Source of the DNA: Sphaerochaeta sp.
Lineage (GTDB): Bacteria; Spirochaetota; Spirochaetia; Sphaerochaetales; Sphaerochaetaceae
Assembly (NCBI GenBank): GCA_018399495.1
Contig: JAGYOG010000028.1
Coordinates: forward strand, 1-33,464
Direction of reading: 5' to 3'
DNA length: 33,464 bases
Shown here: one piece after another, positions 1 to 6,748 of the stretch
Numbering within the stretch: the stretch's first letter is position 1
How the letters are laid out: every line of letters starts with the position of its first letter
Translations under genes and position numbers: made by a program
The notes under the pieces: generated by a model
What the model saw: the letters and a program-made list of their open reading frames with translations, nothing else
The model's database searches: none
Told to the model about the DNA's origin: nothing

Positions 1-225
1 AAGAGTGACCTTCCCATCCTCTCGATTACAGGAAGGGATGATCCTATTCCTGGAGGAGATCGAGGCTTGTTAGATACAGAAGAATCCTTGAAGCGAATCG
101 GGTATCATCGAATCAGTTGTACCGTCTTCGAAGGAATGAGACATGAGGTACTGATGGAGAGAGAGAAGGGGTTGGTGTACAATCAGATCAAGGATTTTCT
201 GCTTGCTGGCTCTGAACAGACTTGA
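1..225 (+). CDS. Alpha/beta hydrolase, C-terminal end (partial)
   Basis: The reading frame is open from the first base to TGA at 223-225, giving the last 74 residues of a protein that starts outside the window. GRDDPIPGG near the start and EGMRHEVLME about 45 residues later fit the catalytic Asp and His segments of serine-hydrolase alpha/beta folds of the monoglyceride lipase/lysophospholipase type (S33-like). The nucleophile Ser would lie in the missing part. The fold is a good guess from the Asp-His spacing and the closing helix; the substrate cannot be told. Confidence 0.75.
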   Translation, partial: KSDLPILSITGRDDPIPGGDRGLLDTEESLKRIGYHRISCTVFEGMRHEVLMEREKGLVYNQIKDFLLAGSEQT

Positions 226-310
226 CGATTCCCCTTTGTAGTATGATGGTAATAAAAGAGGGTAGTACTATACCTCAATTGGTTTTTCGTTAAGAAAGGA
301 GCGATTGACT

Positions 311-475
311 ATGAAAAAGCATGCACGGGAAACAATCAGACGGCCCAGAGAGTTTGAAACAGACTTTGAATGGGATGATGAGAAAAAGATGGAGAGCAAG
401 GAATCTCATGCATCCGATGATAACGACTTGGACGATAATGATCGGTACAAGAGTGATGAGGATGAAGATATATAG
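311..475 (+). CDS. Small acidic hypothetical protein (54 aa)
   Basis: An ATG at 311 preceded by AAGGAG with 8 nt spacing opens a 54-codon frame ending at TAG 473-475. The protein has a basic start (MKKHARETIRRPREFE) followed by a very acidic tail rich in Asp and Glu (DDNDLDDNDRYKSDEDEDI). It has no signal peptide, membrane segment or cysteine. A good ribosome-binding site and a hairpin terminator 25 bases after the stop support a real short gene. A longer overlapping frame from 321 lacks such a site and runs into the terminator. Function unknown; the charge pattern suggests a cytosolic binding or buffering role at most. Confidence 0.6.
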   Translation: MKKHARETIRRPREFETDFEWDDEKKMESKESHASDDNDLDDNDRYKSDEDEDI

Positions 476-499
476 GAATTCTCTCAGGCTTTATCCTTT

Positions 500-530
500 A
501 CACTCTTCCTCTCTTCAGGAGGAGTGTTTT
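500..530 (+). terminator. Rho-independent terminator after the small acidic gene
   Basis: A 10-bp stem (501-510 with 517-526, one G-U pair), six-base loop CTCTTC, then TTTT at 527-530. The T-run is only on the plus side, so it mainly serves the 54-aa gene, although it also lies 5 bases past the stop of the minus-strand lipoprotein gene. Confidence 0.65.
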
Positions 531-534
531 GCAA

Positions 535-1866
535 TTAGAGCGGAAAGTATGCCTCTGCTAGATGTAACGTTCCTGCCTGGATTTGAACCGTTTTCCCAGA
601 GCTTCGGTGGAGTACCTGGTTTGAGGCATTCAGAAATTCGGTGGTAATGGTGTAGGTTCCTTCTGGGAGGTCCACATATCCGACCCAAGCATCAGAAGGG
701 AGGAAGTGGGTGCCACGAACATCAGCACTCTCTGTTACATCTCGAGCGATACGGAAGATCATGCCTAGAAGCTGTTCGCCTGCAGTCACGTTGTTATCCT
801 GGGCAGCATATTCGTCATAGAGGGCAATCCCCACTGCCTTTGCCATTGCCCGAGTAATTGCTTTCATTTTGATCAATTCACTCTTCGTCTTGAAGGTATC
901 AATGGCAATATTGCTGATCGATTCTATTCTTTGTAGGGGAATCACTCCCTGTCCCTCGATTGAAACGCGTACAGCCTGTACTTGGGACGCAACCCCGACA
1001 AGGACGGGGTAGGCTATCTTTGCCCTGTTGTAATTGGAAACATACACCCTCTCCATGCGTTCTTCCTTCAACGGAGATTGGCCACTGAAAGAGACGAGTT
1101 GAACTCTCCCCTTCTCCTGCGGAAAAGGGTCTTCCTCAATAGACACTACGGAAGGAAGCGGGAATGGGTAGAGCGATGGCTGAGAGGTAAAAGCGTGGCG
1201 TACCTGATCAATTGCATAATGCAGGGTGTTCTCTTCTCCCAGCGACTGAGCAACCGAGGCGCTCAGGTAATTGGCGAGTGCACTTGTGGAGAAGGATGTT
1301 GCATAGGTTTGGACCTCAGGCGTGTCCAATCCTTCCTCTCTCGCATATTCAGATACCTGCCTCTCATATTGTTCATACTTCTGTTTTAGAAATGCCTGTT
1401 TCTCGATGCTCCGATTGAGTTCTACCAATGCAGCTTCAGTTTCGCCGAGGTGCATATAGTTCAGGGCTTTGAAGACATTGAGATACATGTCTTCATACTC
1501 TTCCCCTTGGTAGGCTTTGGTGTTGTCATTCACAAGGAATGAGGCAATATTTCCTGAAACACTTTCTGTGTACGCTTCCCAGATAAGTCGTTCGGATTCA
1601 CTGAAGTAGTTGTTGGAATCTTTATAGTCACCACTGAGACGTGAGAGGATGCCTAGGTCATAGTTGACAATAATCGGACCCTGTTTCTTGAGAAGGGAAG
1701 GGGCTTCCAGGAGTAGATTTTCATATGCTCCTTGATACTTGGCACCCTTGTAGAGTGACTGGGTTGCTGAAAGGTCCATAAAGGAAGTGCACCCGTTTAG
1801 CAACACAATGAGCATAAGAAGGAGTGGGAAAAGCAACACGTATGCTACATTCTTTCGGTATTTCAT
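535..1866 (-). CDS. COG3014-type lipoprotein of unknown function
   Basis: 443 aa when started at the ATG at 1866, which has GGAAGG upstream; a longer in-frame start at 1905 has no such site and would spoil the signal peptide. The N-terminus is MKYRKN, a long hydrophobic stretch and lipobox LNGC, so it is an exported lipoprotein. The region around residues 65-160 is helical and TPR-like, with YEDMYLNVFKALNYM followed by GETEAALVELNR, a pattern I associate with the COG3014 family. The C-terminal third carries a beta-rich domain including LPSDAWVGYVDLPEGTY. It is transcribed divergently from an LpoB gene and a run of LPP20-like lipoproteins, a neighbourhood in which COG3014 proteins recur. Role unproven; an outer-membrane or periplasmic assembly factor is plausible. 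Confidence 0.75.
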   Translation of the reverse strand: MKYRKNVAYVLLFPLLLMLIVLLNGCTSFMDLSATQSLYKGAKYQGAYENLLLEAPSLLKKQGPIIVNYDLGILSRLSGDYKDSNNYFSESERLIWEAYTESVSGNIASFLVNDNTKAYQGEEYEDMYLNVFKALNYMHLGETEAALVELNRSIEKQAFLKQKYEQYERQVSEYAREEGLDTPEVQTYATSFSTSALANYLSASVAQSLGEENTLHYAIDQVRHAFTSQPSLYPFPLPSVVSIEEDPFPQEKGRVQLVSFSGQSPLKEERMERVYVSNYNRAKIAYPVLVGVASQVQAVRVSIEGQGVIPLQRIESISNIAIDTFKTKSELIKMKAITRAMAKAVGIALYDEYAAQDNNVTAGEQLLGMIFRIARDVTESADVRGTHFLPSDAWVGYVDLPEGTYTITTEFLNASNQVLHRSSGKTVQIQAGTLHLAEAYFPL

Positions 1867-1945
1867 TTCATCCTTCCTATTCTTGTTATGGGCACAATGT
1901 AGCATTGGGTTATGCGTGGCGCAATAATGAATCGCTAAAAAAATG

Positions 1946-1974
1946 TAGAATGTATCATTTTTCGCACATATAAT
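1946..1974 (+). promoter_or_regulatory. Possible promoter of the lipoprotein operon
   Basis: A perfect TATAAT at 1969-1974 lies about 70 bases before the lpoB start. The -35 position with 17-base spacing (1946-1951, TAGAAT) is poor, so this is only a candidate. Confidence 0.3.
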
Positions 1975-2045
1975 TCCTACACAAGTGATGATGAGTCTGT
2001 TACACTGTCCGCATATACCGCATCGGAATGTGAAGGAGATTTGTG

Positions 2046-2657
2046 ATGAAACGTCTAAGCCTCTATGGCCTTTTTATGGTGCTGTTGTCTGTACTCTTGC
2101 TCTCATGTCAGTCTCCCGTATCGGTTAGCCGTATCAGTACTGACACCGATATAGACTTGAGTGGGAATTGGAACGACACCGATATTCGTATCGTGGCAGA
2201 GGCTCTGGTAGGCTCCAGTCTAGCTTCTCCATGGATTACGCAGTACAAGATGGCTCATCCTGGGGACAATCCAGTGGTCATTGTAGGAACATTCCTTAAC
2301 CGGAGTAGTGAGCACATCGATACCTCAATCATATCCAAGCGTTATGAAATGGCACTCATCAATTCGGGAAAGGTAGATATGGTTGCTGATCAGAGTTTCC
2401 GTGCTTCGGTGAGGGAAGAGCGTGAGGAACAGCAGTTTTTTGCAAGCGAGGAGACCGCAAAAGCCCTTGGTAAGGAAATCGGGGCTGATTATCTCTTGCA
2501 AGGATCGGTGAGAACCAATCTCGACCAGAGTGGTGGCCAGATGGTGAGGACCTACTATGTTTCAGCTGAATTGATCGACATTGAAACCAACAAGAAAGTG
2601 TGGGTTGGAGAAGAGACAATCAAGAAGCTCATTAAACAGAGCAAATATAAACTGTAG
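2046..2657 (+). CDS. lpoB: LpoB-family penicillin-binding-protein activator lipoprotein
   Basis: 203 aa from ATG 2046, chosen over the adjacent GTG at 2043 because AAGGAGA at 2033-2039 is better spaced. The signal peptide ends in a lipobox LLSC. After a low-complexity linker, NDTDIRIVAEALV, VVIVGTFLNRSSEHID, ALINSGKVDMVADQ and KEIGADYLLQGSV follow in the order seen in LpoB/COG3417 proteins. In E. coli, LpoB is an outer-membrane lipoprotein that reaches through the peptidoglycan to stimulate PBP1b; this copy may act on another target. It heads a tight run of five plus-strand lipoprotein genes. Confidence 0.85.
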   Translation: MKRLSLYGLFMVLLSVLLLSCQSPVSVSRISTDTDIDLSGNWNDTDIRIVAEALVGSSLASPWITQYKMAHPGDNPVVIVGTFLNRSSEHIDTSIISKRYEMALINSGKVDMVADQSFRASVREEREEQQFFASEETAKALGKEIGADYLLQGSVRTNLDQSGGQMVRTYYVSAELIDIETNKKVWVGEETIKKLIKQSKYKL

Positions 2658-2665
2658 GAGGGTAC

Positions 2666-3682
2666 ATGAGAAACTATCTTGTGATACCTGTATTGCTTTT
2701 GTTGGTGATGGGTATCTCCTGTACATCCTTTGGAACCTCCAAGGTTCCTTCCTGGATCGATCATCCATATGATTCTGCTTATGATGAAGACACTTACCTC
2801 TGTGCAGTGGGTTCAGGATCCACCCGCCAAAAGGCTGTTGATGCAGCGCTTGCCAGCTTATCTCAGATTTTCAATGCGCAGGTTCGCTCGGTTACCGAGG
2901 TAAGCAGTTTTTCCACCGCTGCTACCGATACACTGGGGAATGTGACGTTTACTGAAGACTCTGAGATGATGGATTTTGGCAGTGTCACCAGTGAAACCGA
3001 TCAGATCATCGGTTCTGAAGTCGTCAATATCTACACCGACGAGCTTGGCAGGGTCCATGCTCGTGTTGCACTCCATCGTGAGCGTACTGCCTCTCTGTAT
3101 CAGAAACAAATTTCCGAGTTGGGTAGTTCCATTGCACAGCTGAAGATGCGCTCAGCTTCTGCTGATACCCTGCTCGGAGAGTATGTGTTGCTACTTGAAA
3201 CACGGGATATGGCAAAGCAACAACAGGCACTGTATGACCAGTTGCAGGTGTTGCTTAGAAAACCCCAAATGCAGGTGCTTGCCCCTATCGACCGTATTTT
3301 GTCAGCGTTGGCCCAAGAAATTTCCATTGCAGTGGAGATTTCTGAGAATGGAAGTGCCTCTCCTGTGCTCAAGGCCGCATTCGAACAGGGGCTACAGGAA
3401 AGGGGGTTTGCGACCGGTGCGCAGAATCCCTATGCAGTATTGGATGTTTGGTACACCGTAGAGCCTATTACGATGGAGGGCAGTCCCTATGCTTATGCTC
3501 GGTATACCTTGGCTGTTCAGCTGAAGGACAGTAAGCAGGTTTATGTCTCTTATGAAAAATCAGATAGAGAAGCGGCCATGTCCGAGAGGGATGCTCTTGC
3601 AAAGGCTTTGAAAGCAGCAAGTTCATCTGGTGTTGATGGATTCTTTACCCTGATGCTGGAAACGCTTGGGGATGAAACATAG
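2666..3682 (+). CDS. LPP20-like lipoprotein, two-domain (338 aa)
   Basis: Begins 8 bases after lpoB with GGAGG just before ATG 2666. Signal peptide with lipobox GISC. The first domain has PSWIDHP, then TYLCAVGSGSTRQKAVDAA and a helix, the layout of LPP20 lipoproteins (a W-x-x-P segment, a Gly-rich strand, then an A-rich helix). Residues about 145-185 are helical (ISELGSSIAQLKMRSASADT, then QQQALYDQLQVLL). The C-terminal domain, about 200-338, is an alpha/beta domain I do not recognise with confidence, ending in a helix (ERDALAKALKAASSSGVDGF). It is longer than a plain LPP20 protein. Probably part of an envelope complex with its neighbours. Confidence 0.65.
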   Translation: MRNYLVIPVLLLLVMGISCTSFGTSKVPSWIDHPYDSAYDEDTYLCAVGSGSTRQKAVDAALASLSQIFNAQVRSVTEVSSFSTAATDTLGNVTFTEDSEMMDFGSVTSETDQIIGSEVVNIYTDELGRVHARVALHRERTASLYQKQISELGSSIAQLKMRSASADTLLGEYVLLLETRDMAKQQQALYDQLQVLLRKPQMQVLAPIDRILSALAQEISIAVEISENGSASPVLKAAFEQGLQERGFATGAQNPYAVLDVWYTVEPITMEGSPYAYARYTLAVQLKDSKQVYVSYEKSDREAAMSERDALAKALKAASSSGVDGFFTLMLETLGDET

Positions 3683-3694
3683 TTGGAGGATAAT

Positions 3695-4279
3695 ATGAAA
3701 AAGATGCTAACGATTCTGGTGCTTGCACTGCTCGCACTCGCCATGACCGGTTGTGCCACCGCAAAGGTTCCCGAACCTGTCGAACCTGCTCGTCCAGTAA
3801 TAATTGGTGCTGAGGGTATTCCCCAGCCGGATTGGGTTTACAAGACTGTTTCAACCCAAGACATGCACTTTGAGACCGGATACGGCAAGATGAGTAATAA
3901 GCAGAACTCAATCAAGCGTGCCACTGTTGAAGCAAAGAACAAGATTGCTGCTTGGATCAGCACACAGGTCAAGGAAGTCGTAGTTACCTACGTCAACGAT
4001 GCAGGCAGCGGTGATGATCGTCAGGTTCTCGATGCAATGGAAGTGATCAGCCAGCAGGTAGCAGAGGCAACCCTCTCAGGTGTCAGCACAGAAGAAGTCT
4101 GGGTCGACGCTGAGAATGGTGTGTGGGTGCTTTGTTCCATTCCCATCGCCAATATCGAGCAGAATTTTGAGCCAGCTTCAGAAGCTGTTGCAGAAGCCTT
4201 TGTCGAGAGTGAGGCAGCTGAGGCAGCCAATACTAAGATGAAAGAAGCATTCGCCAACTTATTGAAGGGAGCTAACTAA
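3695..4279 (+). CDS. LPP20-like lipoprotein
   Basis: 194 aa from ATG 3695, with GGAGGA at 3685-3690; the frame is also open from a TTG immediately after the preceding stop, but the ribosome-binding site favours this start. Lipobox MTGC. PQPDWVYKTV is followed by METGYGKM-like strand residues (HFETGYGKMSNKQ) and an A-rich helix (SIKRATVEAKNKIAAW), then QVLDAMEVISQQVAEATLSG and ENGVWVLCSIP, the order of an LPP20/FlgP-like domain. The C-terminus is an Ala/Glu-rich helix. It shares the overall plan with the gene at 5055, so the two are probably paralogues. Confidence 0.7.
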   Translation: MKKMLTILVLALLALAMTGCATAKVPEPVEPARPVIIGAEGIPQPDWVYKTVSTQDMHFETGYGKMSNKQNSIKRATVEAKNKIAAWISTQVKEVVVTYVNDAGSGDDRQVLDAMEVISQQVAEATLSGVSTEEVWVDAENGVWVLCSIPIANIEQNFEPASEAVAEAFVESEAAEAANTKMKEAFANLLKGAN

Positions 4280-4281
4280 AC

Positions 4282-5043
4282 TTGTCGGTACCCAAGTATC
4301 TCGTAGCTATATGTCTTCTGGTGGTGTTACTCTTTTTTAGTTGCACCACCAGTGTCCCTCAAGCTGAGAATGATTCTCTCTCCTACTTGGATGTGAGTAA
4401 TTATCCTTCCAATGTGTATGTGGGGCTCTCTGGGCCATACTCAACACAAGAGAAAATGGTTAGTGAGGCAATCCTTTCAGCGGCGAGGTCCATACATATT
4501 AAGCAGGCTCTTGCCCTGGACAGCAGGCTGGTGACGTCGTATCGATCAGACAAGGGTCTGCAGTCTTTCGCCAAGGATGAAGCTGCCTCCTTCGATGATA
4601 CATCTATGGCTGAAACCATCAACCAACTTGAAATACTGGATGTTTACTTCGACCGGGACGCTGGTGCTGTCGTGGTAGTTGAAAATACTCAGGAGGATGG
4701 CAAGGCTCGAGTTTATGAAAGTAAATACAACAAGGAAGGTAAACCGACATGGCTTACTTTGTATCCCAAGGTGGAAGGGTATCGCTTTGGTGTTGGCTCT
4801 GCAAAACGGCATTACTTTCTCAATAATTCATTGGAGGCAGCAGATTTTGCCGCTGCTCAGAATCTTCTCGATCTAAAGACAGAACATGCCTATTCAATCG
4901 AGAACGTGACTACAGAGAACGAGCTGATGGAGCGTTCGCTCTACCAGGCTCAGCGTGGCTTGCTCAAGGGTTTTACCATCATAGCCCGTTACTATGAGAA
5001 GGAAACAGATACCTATTGGAGCCTTGCTGCCTGTCTGGAATAA
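4282..5043 (+). CDS. LPP20-like lipoprotein with TTG start
   Basis: 253 aa, starting at TTG 4282 two bases after the preceding stop; GAAGGGA lies 11 bases upstream and no ATG gives a full signal peptide. The N-terminus is hydrophobic with lipobox FFSC. A Gly strand (NVYVGLSGPY), an A-rich helix and a conserved-looking DVYFDRDAGAVVVVENTQ segment resemble the first half of LPP20 domains; the second half repeats the pattern (YRFGVGSAKRHYFLNN then AADFAAAQNLLDL), suggesting two tandem LPP20-like domains. Same operon as the flanking lipoproteins. Function unknown. Confidence 0.6.
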   Translation: MSVPKYLVAICLLVVLLFFSCTTSVPQAENDSLSYLDVSNYPSNVYVGLSGPYSTQEKMVSEAILSAARSIHIKQALALDSRLVTSYRSDKGLQSFAKDEAASFDDTSMAETINQLEILDVYFDRDAGAVVVVENTQEDGKARVYESKYNKEGKPTWLTLYPKVEGYRFGVGSAKRHYFLNNSLEAADFAAAQNLLDLKTEHAYSIENVTTENELMERSLYQAQRGLLKGFTIIARYYEKETDTYWSLAACLE

Positions 5044-5054
5044 GGAAAATCGCT

Positions 5055-5621
5055 ATGAAACGAATCATGTTGGTGAGTCTCTTGTGCATTTTGCTTGTAG
5101 CCTCATGTGCAATCACCCCAAAAACCAATGCAGATGGATCCCCCTATTGGACTACCCATCCTCCAAAGAGTACCCGCTCCTTGCACTACGAGGTGGGGTC
5201 GGAGAAGCAATCCACTCCGCAGCTCAGCAAAATGCGAGCTGAATCGGCCGCTCGGGATGCCATTGGTCGATGGGCATCCATCAGCGTGGACAACGCACTG
5301 GTCACTTTTGTTGAAGAATCTGGGGAGGTATTGAGGACCAAGCAAATGCTGGAGGTTCTCCAGAACCTTAGTGTCCAAACGGTGAATATCGCCTTACGGG
5401 GTGTCTCCATTGAGGAGTATTACAATGCTCCGGATGGTACAGTCTATGTTCTTGCTTCCTACCCGGTAAAAAATCTCAAGGATGCATACAAACTACAGGC
5501 AGAGGAGCTGGAACGGCAGTATGAACTTGAAAAGACAAGTGCTGAAGGTGATTTGATCAAGGCAGAAGTCTTGCTCTCCTATCTTGATGCACTCCTGGAA
5601 GAGGAAATCTCAGAAGAGTAG
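5055..5621 (+). CDS. LPP20-like lipoprotein, last gene of operon
   Basis: 188 aa from ATG 5055, eight bases after AAGGA; the preceding stop is at 5041-5043. Lipobox VASC. SPYWTTHPPKSTRSLHYEVG, an A-rich helix (MRAESAARDAIGRWASI), QMLEVLQNLSVQTVNIAL and DGTVYVLASYPVKNLKDAY give an LPP20 layout almost identical to the gene at 3695. The C-terminal 45 residues are a charged helix (EELERQYELEKTSAEG). A GC-rich hairpin follows the stop, closing the five-gene unit. Confidence 0.7.
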   Translation: MKRIMLVSLLCILLVASCAITPKTNADGSPYWTTHPPKSTRSLHYEVGSEKQSTPQLSKMRAESAARDAIGRWASISVDNALVTFVEESGEVLRTKQMLEVLQNLSVQTVNIALRGVSIEEYYNAPDGTVYVLASYPVKNLKDAYKLQAEELERQYELEKTSAEGDLIKAEVLLSYLDALLEEEISEE

Positions 5622-5642
5622 TTTTTCATCTTGTTGTTTACG

Positions 5643-5680
5643 GGCCGGAGGGATTATTCCTTCCGGCCTTCACTTTGTCT
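5643..5680 (+). terminator. Hairpin ending the lipoprotein operon
   Basis: A 10-bp stem, 5643-5652 with 5659-5668 (one G-T), loop ATTATT. The following T content is moderate (TTCACTTTGTCTT), so termination is likely but not textbook. Confidence 0.6.
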
Positions 5681-5729
5681 TGACGTTGAGTTGTGTTTTC
5701 GTCATCTTTGGTATAGGAGAACCTAGTAA

Positions 5730-6122
5730 ATGAGTAAGATATTAACACTAATCCTTATCATCCTTGTTCTTGTGGCAGGGGTGGTTTGGACAACACAAAA
5801 GCCAGAAAGTGGCTCATATGAAAAAATTACTGCTGAAGTTGCTTTTTCCATGATGCAGGAAAAGCAAGATCTTGTCGTTGTCGACGTTAGAACACCAGGA
5901 GAGTATGCTGATGGACACATCCAGGGGGCCATCAATGTCCCCTTGCAGTCGATTGATGCTGGAGATCTCTCCTTGATTTCTGATAATGATCAGACTTTGC
6001 TTATATACTGCAGGAGTGGTTCACGAAGTGCCACTGCTTCCAAGGCATTGGTAAAACAAGGGTATATATCGGTGTATGATTTCGGCGGCATCATCAATTG
6101 GCCGTATGGGACGGTCAAATAG
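5730..6122 (+). CDS. Membrane-anchored rhodanese-domain protein
   Basis: 130 aa. Residues 4-22 are a hydrophobic anchor or uncleaved signal without a lipobox Cys, so the domain is outside the cytoplasmic membrane. The rest is one rhodanese domain: DLVVVDVRTPGEYADGHI, AINVPL, and the active-site loop CRSGSRS with its catalytic Cys, then GYISVYDFGGIINW. Single-domain rhodaneses carry persulfide sulfur and act in sulfur transfer or cyanide/thiosulfate chemistry; the acceptor is unknown. The next gene starts 11 bases after the stop, so the two are probably co-transcribed. Confidence 0.85.
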   Translation: MSKILTLILIILVLVAGVVWTTQKPESGSYEKITAEVAFSMMQEKQDLVVVDVRTPGEYADGHIQGAINVPLQSIDAGDLSLISDNDQTLLIYCRSGSRSATASKALVKQGYISVYDFGGIINWPYGTVK

Positions 6123-6133
6123 GAGGAATTGCT

Positions 6134-6748
6134 GTGAGGGCATCATTGCTGTCTCTGAAGTATCCCGAATATCTGCATATTTGCTCGGGTGGAACATTGT
6201 ATTATGGAGCTGACCAAGAGTGGTTTCCTCAGTCTTGGCAGAGACGGGCAGGATGTGGGCCAACCACAGCAAGTCATCTGGTGTTGTATAATCTTGGAAA
6301 AAGACACGGAGGACCTGCAGTTGTAGATCAGAACCAGATGGTCGCCTTGATGCAACAGCTCTGGAATCATGTGACCCCAAGCTTGATGGGAGTTCACTTG
6401 GTCAGTCAATTCACCAAGGGGCTCTCCACTGCGCTCCCAGAGCAATCCATCGAGGGAGAGTTGGTAAGTTTGTCCCTTCCCAAGGCAAGAGAGATACGTC
6501 CTCCCTTTACGATGGTTGTAGATTTTATCAAGGAGAACCTTTTACTGGACCAGCCGGTGGCATTCCTCAATCTTCATCACGGAGATGTAATGAACCTTGA
6601 CTCCTGGCACTGGGTCACCATTGTCGCACTGGATCCTGAATCAAGGATGATTCGTGTGTATGATGGGGGAAAAGAGTGGGTCATTGATTTGCCTCTCTGG
6701 TATGAGACCACGCCCAGAGCTGGAGGTTTTGCTTCTATAAGGCGTTGA
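6134..6748 (+). CDS. C39-like cysteine peptidase-fold protein
   Basis: 204 aa from GTG 6134, seven bases after a perfect AGGAGG at 6121-6126 that overlaps the rhodanese stop. RRAGCGPTTASHLVLYNL supplies a likely nucleophile Cys at a helix start and WHWVTIVALD a His, followed by a strand and VYDGGKEWV with a candidate Asp; this order fits papain-like C39/PF13529 folds. No signal peptide, so cytosolic, unlike many family members that are exported. Its end overlaps the minus-strand c-di-GMP gene by 14 bases. Catalysis is inferred from the Cys/His pair; substrate unknown. Confidence 0.55.
   Translation: MRASLLSLKYPEYLHICSGGTLYYGADQEWFPQSWQRRAGCGPTTASHLVLYNLGKRHGGPAVVDQNQMVALMQQLWNHVTPSLMGVHLVSQFTKGLSTALPEQSIEGELVSLSLPKAREIRPPFTMVVDFIKENLLLDQPVAFLNLHHGDVMNLDSWHWVTIVALDPESRMIRVYDGGKEWVIDLPLWYETTPRAGGFASIRR

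Noticed and set aside
321..647. 108-codon plus-strand frame over the end of the COG3014 lipoprotein gene
   Set aside because: It crosses a terminator and opposes a well-supported gene; the 54-aa frame from 311 has the better ribosome-binding site.
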